Part shown: positions 56,744-64,000 of the stretch, in pieces | How the letters are laid out: each line of letters begins with the position of its first letter | Position numbering within the stretch: the first letter of the stretch is position 1 | Assembly (NCBI GenBank): GCA_003313425.1 | Contig: NHZP01000009.1 | Coordinates: forward strand, 372,001 to 436,000 | Direction: 5' to 3' | Source of the DNA: Pseudopyrenochaeta lycopersici | Taxonomy: Eukaryota; Ascomycota; Dothideomycetes; Pleosporales; Pseudopyrenochaetaceae | DNA length: 64,000 nt | The notes under the pieces: model-generated | Seen by the model: the letters and a program-made list of their open reading frames with translations, nothing else | Database searches by the model: none | What the model was told of the DNA's origin: nothing | Translations under genes and position numbers: made by a program

Positions 56744-58757
56744 CTAATACGTCTCTGCAAGCAAATCATCTGTTGCCTTCTCACTGATCATCATAGTAGG
56801 AAGGACAGGAAATCCACCCGGTACCTTCGGGAAGCTACTCGCATCGACAACCCTTAAGCCAGCTACACCTCGAACGCGGAACTTGCTGTCCAACACGGCA
56901 AATTTGTCGCTATCGGCACCAATTTTGCAGCTGCTGCTTGCGTGATGACTGTACGCTTGCTCCTTAAGATACGTTTTCTGCGACTCAACAGTGCAGTTCT
57001 GCTTGCCAATCTCACCTTCACAAGGATGTAGCTCTTTGAAAGGGGCAAGTGAGTTTGGTGCCGATGGATCAACCTTTGACAGCCAGGATCGCACCCACTC
57101 CACGCCTTCATAAAGGGCTTGAAGATCTTTGTCGGAGCCTGTCTCTATGAAAAAGTTTAGATTGATCGCTGGGACGTCGCGTGGGTTGGTGGAGCGAAGC
57201 TCGACTACACTAGCCTGCGAGCGAGGATTCATGTGTACGAGTGCGCATTCATACTGGCTTGGCCCGTACGTTTCATTGAAGTGTGGGGGGATATTGGGGA
57301 AACTGGCACAAATGTTAGTCCTACTCAGCGATCTTTTCGTTTTCAGTGTTCCTTACCCAGGCCAGAAGCCTTCAAACGCGAATGAGCCACACCACATGTA
57401 AATGTCACGGATCGCACCCTGGGATGTCTTCCAAAAGTTGGGGAAGATCTCCGACATACCAGTCACAGCACGCTTGCCTAGTGACAGAATGCCCGCTTCG
57501 TAGTTGTCAGCCACGGACCGACCGACGCCTGGCAGGTTTACAACAGGAGGAATATTGAATTTCTTAAGTTGCTCATAGGGGCCAATGCCGGAAAGCAGGA
57601 GCAGCTGTGGAGAGTTGAAGGCACCTCCTGAGATGATGACCTCCTTGGACGCGAAGACCTTGCCAGCAATACCCTTATCAGCAGCATTGTACCGAGGATC
57701 TGCACTATACAGACTTTTACCTTGCAGATATTCGATACCAACTGCCTTTGGCTTCGGATTAGTCTTGTCAAAAACAATCTTCGTTGCCAGAGTGTCCAAT
57801 GAGATAGTCAGGGGATACTTGCCCTCGTTGGCCGTGTCTCGGGCGTAGTATCCAGGAGATGAGCGACGTCCATTAGGATTTATGTGGCTGACGCCCCCGA
57901 AAGGGCCAACGAGGTTGTCACGGTTTGGCTGGTTACCGTTCATATCTCGTTGAAGTAGATTAGAAGTAGCAGTGACTTCGTAGCCAGCAGCTTGTGCAGC
58001 AAGTTCACTGAGTTGTTTTGCGTCTGCACTGGTGGTGTATCCAGGGTCGAGCATCGTCATATCAAGCCAGCCGCTGTGGCCATGCTTGTAGGTACTGTTG
58101 TAGTGCACCCTTTCGAGTCTGACAAGGTACTTCCTCATATTTTCGTGCGACCATGATTGATCTCCAGTTATTTCAGCAATCTCAGTCCAGTCAGCGTCGT
58201 TAGGATTCATGGTCAGGCCTTTTGATATTGTTAGTTGTTGTACATTTGATAAGGGAGAATTACCTACATCCATTGTGCATCGCACAACCACCGAGAGTTC
58301 CTGCACGCGGATAATACTACAGTATCAGAGGTCAGTACCAATTGACGAAAGCTATTAGGAAACTTCTTACGATGCCCAAAGGCTTTGCATCCTCAGGAGG
58401 CTCAATGCCCACGTAAAACCCTCCATCTGATTTGCGCCATGTTCTGTGTTTATACCTTGCTTCTTGTTCATCATCTTCTGAGTGCCTTACGAAGAAGTCC
58501 CAGCGAGTCGCGGGATCGTTGCCGGCAGCATTGAAGTTGATCCACTGCGAGACATTGACATTCTCAGTCTGGTCGTCTCCAGCCTCAACAAGTAGAACTG
58601 AATGGCCGGCTCTGGCGAGATTGGCTGCAAGAGGCGATCCACCAGGTCCAGATCCGACAACAATGTATTCAAAGGTCTTGTTGTTGATGGATGCTGCTGT
58701 CACAACCTTCAGACTCAGCAACGCGACGACCGAAGCTAAAGGAAGAAGAGGAACCAT
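56744..58757 (-). CDS. Secreted GMC-family FAD oxidoreductase
   Basis: Glucose-methanol-choline oxidoreductase, 618 residues in four exons: 58757-58371, 58316-58268, 58218-57357 and 57302-56744. An N-terminal signal peptide (about residues 1-21, hydrophobic VALLSLKVVTAAS) indicates secretion. The FAD-binding GxGxxG is GSGPGG at 35-40 with the acidic end LLVEAG at 56-60; the second GMC block is YYPRAGTLGGCAMHN. Near the C-terminus the usual catalytic His lies in YSHHASSSCKIG, and the closing block is VVDASSFPKVPGGFPVLP. In that block the second His/Asn of classical oxidases is replaced (GGFPV), as in the aryl-alcohol/PatE-like subgroup, so the enzyme may be a dehydrogenase with an atypical site. 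N-linked glycosylation sequons are present (NVS, NST, NCT). Substrate unknown. Neighbour: a Pth11-like receptor. Confidence 0.9.
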
Positions 58758-59814
58758 GTTCGAGTAGCTGTCTTACCAATTGAGTGAGCTGTTTTCAATG
58801 TGAGAGCACTGGTAAGCATTTTATGTTCAAATACATCTACGTTCCCCCTGGGCGGCGATCCAATACTCTTCATCTGTAATATGCCCGGATATGCAGGCAC
58901 AAAGTAGATATGACGCGAGACTAACAGTGCGCTCTGTGTGATAATACTCAATACGTATGGTGCCTGGCATGATGGAAGTCTTGACCAATGTCTGTGTGGG
59001 CAGCAGGGTGGTGTTGTTCGCGCAGAATGTTGCGCATTGATTCCGTGGTCGTCGGTACCCTGAGTTTTACGCCTGGTTACGAGATTGATTTTGATTTGCC
59101 TGGTAATATTGCTGCATAGGAAGGTTATGCCCGAGACCGCTGAATACAACCGGTTGCGGGGTGGCGGGATCCAAGAACATACCCGCTGCAGTGTTTGTGA
59201 AACAGCCGCTCGCTAGGGTATTTAGAGATGCTAATGAACTAAAAGTGTGCGAATGTAGAAACTTTGGGTCTAACCTGAACTGTTGAAATCGTCCTCGCGG
59301 ACCCTCAACTTTCTGAGTTCTGCCATCTGTCTTCAATTGCACAGGCTGGAGATACAAATTGAAGATTCGATCCTATGACTAAAGGTGCCTGGACTGAACA
59401 TTCAACAACGAATCTACATGGCCACTTTATGATATGCAGGGCGAACATATGCGTGCTGACGCGACATTCTTCGCCCTGTGGTGTTAGGAATGGATAGTGT
59501 GGGGCTCGTGGGGCAGACGCCCATTGCGGCCTTGGTGAGTTAAACGGTGAAGAGAAATTCAGTGCGAAAGGTCTCGGGCGTTCGAACTATCAAGCATAAA
59601 GCACTGACCAGTATGTATACACTGGTGAGCTGATTGTCATATGGTACCGGGATATCCAACCCTCTCTTGAGATTGAATCTATCGACTGCCAGGGTCGACC
59701 CAAGCCGGGAGCGCAAAACCAGGGTCACAAATGAGTATACAACGTGTGTGTGAATTCATTGGATATAAAGCGCCAAAACTCCATAATTAAGCAAACATAT
59801 GCAAGAGTTAGGAT
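58758..59814. other. Intergenic, with two small unexplained minus-strand frames
   Basis: About 1.06 kb. The GMC promoter is at the low-coordinate end. A minus-strand frame from about 59357 to a TAA near 59091 ends in a Gln/Asn-rich tail (MQQYYQANQNQSRNQA), and another at 59728-59540 reads VTLVLRSRLGSTLAVDRF. Neither starts with ATG nor matches a family I know; they may be pieces of an unrecognised spliced gene or chance. Confidence 0.35.
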
Positions 59815-61080
59815 TTACTGGGGGCCTAGCCAAGGCTTTCCATTATGCTGTGAGATGCCATCGTCTTCGACCGTGAGCGTAAAGGTATTTGTTTGGAGAA
59901 TATTTCCATCTTCCACGATCACAACGCCAGCATTGCCTCTCTCTAAACCCTGTTCTTCATCTCGCAGTATACTTCTTTGACTTGCACCATCTTGACCGTC
60001 TTCTTCCATCAGCTCCAATGTGTTCCACTCACTGCCGTTGTCTCTCCCTTTAGCATGTAATGTTGAAGTACCATACTGACCAGAGGGCTGGCTGCGGATT
60101 TGATGGGAAAGCGGAACCGGTTTGGAGGAGTGGTTGTTGGAGCGGCCGCAGGATTTCGAGTAGGAAGTTACAGCTTCTTTGAAGAAGACGCGAAGAACTG
60201 GAATGGAAGCGGCGATGATGGCAGTTGCAGTTTCGACAACGGTCCAGATCGTGACATCAATGCCGTTGTAGTAGAAATCTTGCTCACGCAGTTGGACGAC
60301 ATAGACGCCCTTGACTATAGCGCATATACCGGAACTGGCACAATCAGTACACCACGCTCTGCCTAAATCGTGATTGTGGATGTCGACTTACAGCACTCCC
60401 ATGCTCATGGCGATTCCAACGCCGATTTTCTCCCTGAACCTTAGACGTAGCCCCCAAATCAATTTCCATGGCAAGAGAGCAAGCGCGAAATCAGCAGCAG
60501 CGCACCATGCTGCATTGAAAATACCATAGTTGACCGTGATGTAGCTTGGCCAGCACGTTCCTTCTACAGCAGAGTTCCAGGCTTTCTCAATAGGACTGCA
60601 TTGGATCCAAGTGTTGAGCGCTGAAGGTATCATGACAAGGAACAGACTGATGATACAGAACCACACGAACCATCGGAGACGATCTGTTGTAAGACGAAGG
60701 AGCGTGACGCCGAAGGAGATCTTCGAGAAAGTGGAAGCGAAACAGGAAATGGATGCGCCGACGGAGGTACCAAGTGCAATTGTCAATAAGTTTTCAGGTG
60801 GTATGTCGACAGTACGTTTCCCAAAGCCGAGAGATTGGCCCACTTGCGTCAGGGTGGCTTCGACAAGTAGGAGAAACTACTCTTGTATTAGCGTATTCCG
60901 TGGATGATAATGGCTATAATCTGGTCGCACCCATGCAACGATGAGGATATGATCATCCCACCATAGTCTTTGTTTTCTGCTTATCTTCGCATAGATTCTC
61001 AAGGCCAGAAAGGAACCACAGAAAAAGGTCAGCCACCAGGTGATACCAACAATGACCGGCCCGTTATCAGGAACGCCCAT
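59815..61080 (-). CDS. Pth11-like fungal seven-helix receptor (rhodopsin-domain family)
   Basis: Integral membrane protein of the large Pth11-related GPCR-like family with the fungal 'rhodopsin' domain; members sense surface or chemical cues, but individual functions are mostly unknown. Three exons, 61080-60931, 60876-60392 and 60334-59815, give 384 residues. Helix 1 is VIVGITWWLTFFCGSFLALRIYAK, followed by the family's RLWWDDHILIVAW; later come the extracellular Cys in TWIQCSPIEKAW and the DFALALLPWKLIWGLRLRFREK segment. The last helix (VTIWTVVETATAIIAASIPVLR) is followed by a hydrophilic tail of about 110 residues rich in Asp, Glu and Gly. No CFEM domain precedes the helices. Start: ATG at 61080; an in-frame GTG lies 15 bp upstream. 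Confidence 0.87.
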
Positions 61081-63032
61081 GGTCACAGGTGACACGGTCC
61101 AGGAAGGAAGCGAAAAGAAGGATCATTCACAGACCGAGAAGCAGAATCAGGAGGGATTGCAGATTGTGGGGATGTAAGCCGCTTGAAGCATGATCTCCCC
61201 GAGTGCCGCAAGCATGGACTCATAGGTTATATTTACCTTGGTCGAGCCTTGTGCGGCGCAACGTCTCCGATCTCACAAATTTTTGGGGCAAAATGAAAGC
61301 AATATGGCAATACCATCCTTGGGCATGCTTGACACCCAACGTGGCGCGTTTGAGAAGGATGCTAGCATCAAGGCTGGCGGCAAGTGGAGAGGCTGCGAGA
61401 GTCAGGTCCATGGCAGATGGGAGAGCTAAGTGTGCGATCTGGTTGGTCGAGCGTTGAAATTCATGGTGCATAGGGACCATGTAGCGGCAGCATGGGAGAT
61501 CCACCATAAGCATGTAGATATATTATTGGATCAGGATTGCGGTTGTCTAACGCAGGGCAGTCAACGACGGCTGCAGAAACGGGAAGAGCCTCCCACGTGC
61601 TGTTCGCCCTGCTGCAACAACGGAAACCGTCTTCTGGACCGAGATCCGGAAGATCAATCAAATCCCTCCGTTGAGCTGCATACTGTGCTTGGACGTTACG
61701 CAATTTCAGCATCCGTGTGGAGTATGAAGTGGTCCATGTCGGATCGCCACGCTCAGCCCCCTTCGGAGGCCGCGATCAAGGTCGGCCCGACATGTGGATC
61801 TCGCATCCTTCAGTCTGGGCTACCATTCTTATTCAGACCTACCATCAATGCCAGATTTCGATGTCTTGAAGGCCCGGTAGACGGGCACTTTCCAAACTGC
61901 TGCTCGATCCGCTTGCGTACTTTAGTCGTCGCAAGCCGCGTTGTTTGGAGGTGAAATGACACAGCGCGGGTGTCGCTAAGTTGGCACTAGCCTTCACTAC
62001 TGAGCAACGGAGTCGAGAAAGAGTTTTCGCGCACAGGCTCAACCCTGCCATCGCCTCCGAAGGGGCCCGGGATGCGGTGGAAGCTATTCGGAGATTTCAG
62101 AGCGTCTGATCCTGAATCAGAACGATTGCGTGGCAACGCGAAGCGACGACAAAGGTGCGAGTGTGAAGGGCCATTGGGTTAGGGGGTTGCTGGAAGCGAC
62201 CAAGGTTTCCGGAGCTCTATGCCGTCCAAGGGATGATGAAGCCGCTGCAACGAAGACGTATAACCACAACATGAAGGTGGTCAGCCTAACGGATATTGCC
62301 GATGTCTTGGAATCTGAGCAGCGGGATGATCGGGCCGAACCTGTGTTGCTGCGTAGTTGAGATCTAGGAGCTCCGATCATATCTGCGCAGCTGCCCAGCG
62401 ACTCCGAAAATCATTGCGATTTTCCAACATGCTTGATGGCGATCCGCCCTGTCCATGACTTGAGAACGCTTGTTCCACGACGATCCAAGATCCGAGCGAT
62501 CGGGAACGGCAGTATGCTAGATGCGTCTGGACGCTTGGGCAGCAGAAGTTGGGGCATGGAGAAGGTGTTTGATACAGTCTGATGGAGATCCGGCAGATCT
62601 CCGGATTCGGGGAATTCATTCGCGCAGCATTCTAAACTTCGCATGTGTCAATTGAAAGTGGCCAGGTTCTGCAGACCACCAAACTTCGAAAATATGATAC
62701 AGCTTCAACAGTCCAAAAAGGAGTCAAGGCTTGCTATTGTCCACAATTGTGGCGGTACGACCACTGTACTCAGAATGTAGATGCTGGAACGAGCAGCGAA
62801 GCTGGCATGTAAAGTCTGTATTTGCCCGCTACCGTGGGCAGCTCCACTTGTCAATCATCAAGTCTATAAACATGGCACGTGCTTGCTCCGTACAAAGCCT
62901 TGTGCAATGTCTTGACCAAGCACATGTATCTAGTGCCCCCGCATAAAGGATAATCGCACATCCCTTGGTTCCGCCTGGCTTACCGCCGCCATCTGAGCTC
63001 CAGGTCCAGCCCAAGCTAAAGCCACTTATCGC
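61081..63032. other. Gene-free region between the Pth11-like gene and ALE1
   Basis: About 1.95 kb. Several frames of 60-175 codons overlap on both strands with no family resemblance or consistent splicing. It holds the promoter of the Pth11-like gene and the 3' flank of ALE1. Confidence 0.5.
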
Positions 63033-64000
63033 TCAAGCCTTTTGGAACTGCTTCAGTTTCTCCTGAACTGCCTTCTTGACATCGAAACCTTGCATCACGC
63101 TACCTCTCCTTCGTCTTTCCTCTATCTCCGCCTTGACTTCCCTCACAATCTCATCAATCTCAGCTTCGGGATCATCCGCAATACCTAGGATCGGCACCTT
63201 CTTGTGACCGGCCGCACTGTCCTGTGAATTGACTCTGGACAATCTCTCCTTCTCGAGCTCTGCCCGCGCCGTCTTCTCGATGACAGATTCATCACCAGGA
63301 ATGGCAGCTGCGGGGGTAACGCGGGCAGCTTGACGCTGCAAGAGCTGTTTGCGGAATGGTAAAGATTTGGAAAAGAGGGCAAAAGAAGCGGCAATGCCGA
63401 TGAGCGTGTAGAAGTAGACACGCGCCCAGACTTTCAGGGTGTCGGAAAAGCCGAGTAGAATGAAAGGCGCAACCGTGTAGGCAAAAACTATTTGGGTGAG
63501 AATCATTGTAAAGATGTCGTAGTATTGCTTGGATGGAAGGGGTGATTTCCCGTCAGGAGTCATGAAAAGAGGTCGGATCATGCGACGGCCGTCTAGAGAT
63601 GAAAGTCAGCTTTGCTGTTAGAAGCAATAACCAAGGCACTTACTTTTGGCAACAGTCTGCACAAGAGATGCGAGGACGAAGGCCAGATAGTAGCCTGGAT
63701 AGAAGCCATGCCAAAATGCACTCGTGACGAACGTCGCTAATGTAGCCCTGAATCCCGGCTTCTTTCCCTTTGGTGTAACGCGAAGATACATGTAATTCCT
63801 AAGCCAGAGGTTTGTGTTGATGTTCCAGAAACCTAGGTAAGCACGGGCGTTTTGCGCAGTTTCGATTTCCAAAGGTTTGATATTGGTAAGGCGATCCCAT
63901 TTCGCACGTCCAGTAGCGGGATCAATGCCATTATAGCCAATTCCAGAAAGAATACATGCGCCTTCGGATAGACTCCAGACGGCGTAGTACTTCATACGAG
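63033..64000 (-). CDS. ALE1: Lysophospholipid acyltransferase Ale1 (MBOAT), C-terminal part, truncated by window end
   Basis: ER-membrane MBOAT enzyme that reacylates lysophospholipids in the Lands cycle. Visible: an exon entering from the window edge down to 63644, a 51-bp intron (63593-63643) and the last exon 63592-63033. The first exon shows the family's YYAVWSLSEGACILSGIGYNG, then GFWNINTNLWLRNYMYLR and TSAFWHGFYPGYY with the MBOAT catalytic His. After the intron NGRRMIRPLF restores the frame; two more hydrophobic helices follow and the tail is charged with coiled-coil character (AEIDEIVREVKAEIEERRRR). The N-terminal portion lies beyond position 64000. The catalytic Asn-containing and His regions seen are intact. 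Confidence 0.92.

Overview
The window is eukaryotic nuclear DNA from a filamentous ascomycete. The introns are short (mostly 46-60 bp) with GT(A/G)NGT-like donors, CTAAC/CTGAC-type branch sites and pyrimidine-poor acceptors. The gene set includes RcoA/Tup1, a Neurospora ccg-9-type trehalose phosphorylase, an Azf1-type zinc-finger factor, Pth11-like receptors and Dal5-type transporters. The protein sequences feel most like Dothideomycetes (Pleosporales), but that is an inference from family resemblance. Gene models below were built by hand by splicing reading frames; for multi-exon genes the total spliced length is a whole number of codons, and exon ends are given in the evidence.

Layout. 0-9.7 kb: C-terminal part of an unknown protein, the palmitoyltransferase cofactor ERF4, the translation GTPase RBG1, a wax-synthase-like MBOAT acyltransferase and the C-5 sterol desaturase ERG3. 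9.7-14.8 kb: a gene-free stretch with no convincing gene. 14.8-16.4 kb: an Azf1-like C2H2 transcription factor. 16.4-26.1 kb: a second, 9.7-kb stretch with no supportable gene, lying upstream of that factor. 26-32.3 kb: the corepressor TUP1/RcoA and, divergently, trehalose phosphorylase. 33-46 kb: a dense block with SIZ1 SUMO ligase, a DUF2423 nucleolar-type protein, a Dal5-like permease, an acyl-protein thioesterase-like hydrolase, FAT1 very-long-chain acyl-CoA synthetase, an MFSD10-like transporter, a hot-dog thioesterase and mitoribosomal mS33. 46-56.5 kb: RNase III RNT1, a GAR synthetase, decapping factor DCP1, an OCRL-type inositol 5-phosphatase and a lipid-droplet hydrolase. 56.7-61.1 kb: a secreted GMC oxidoreductase and a Pth11-like seven-helix receptor. 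61.1-63 kb: gene-free. 63-64 kb: the 3' part of lysophospholipid acyltransferase ALE1, running off the end.

Themes. Many genes are divergent pairs separated by 0.3-0.7 kb, implying shared promoters. Lipid functions are over-represented (acyltransferases, sterol desaturase, acyl-CoA synthetase, thioesterases, PI phosphatase, lipid-droplet hydrolase), and two protein-acylation genes (ERF4 and an APT-like hydrolase) are present. These look like ordinary housekeeping neighbours and not a biosynthetic cluster. I found no transposon, tRNA, rRNA or CRISPR. No obviously new system is visible; the most interesting points are very small exons in RBG1 and the Dal5-like permease, a GC-AG intron and an altered SP-RING position in SIZ1, a stand-alone GARS, a long open in-frame leader upstream of ERG3, and the large gene-free region upstream of the Azf1-like factor.
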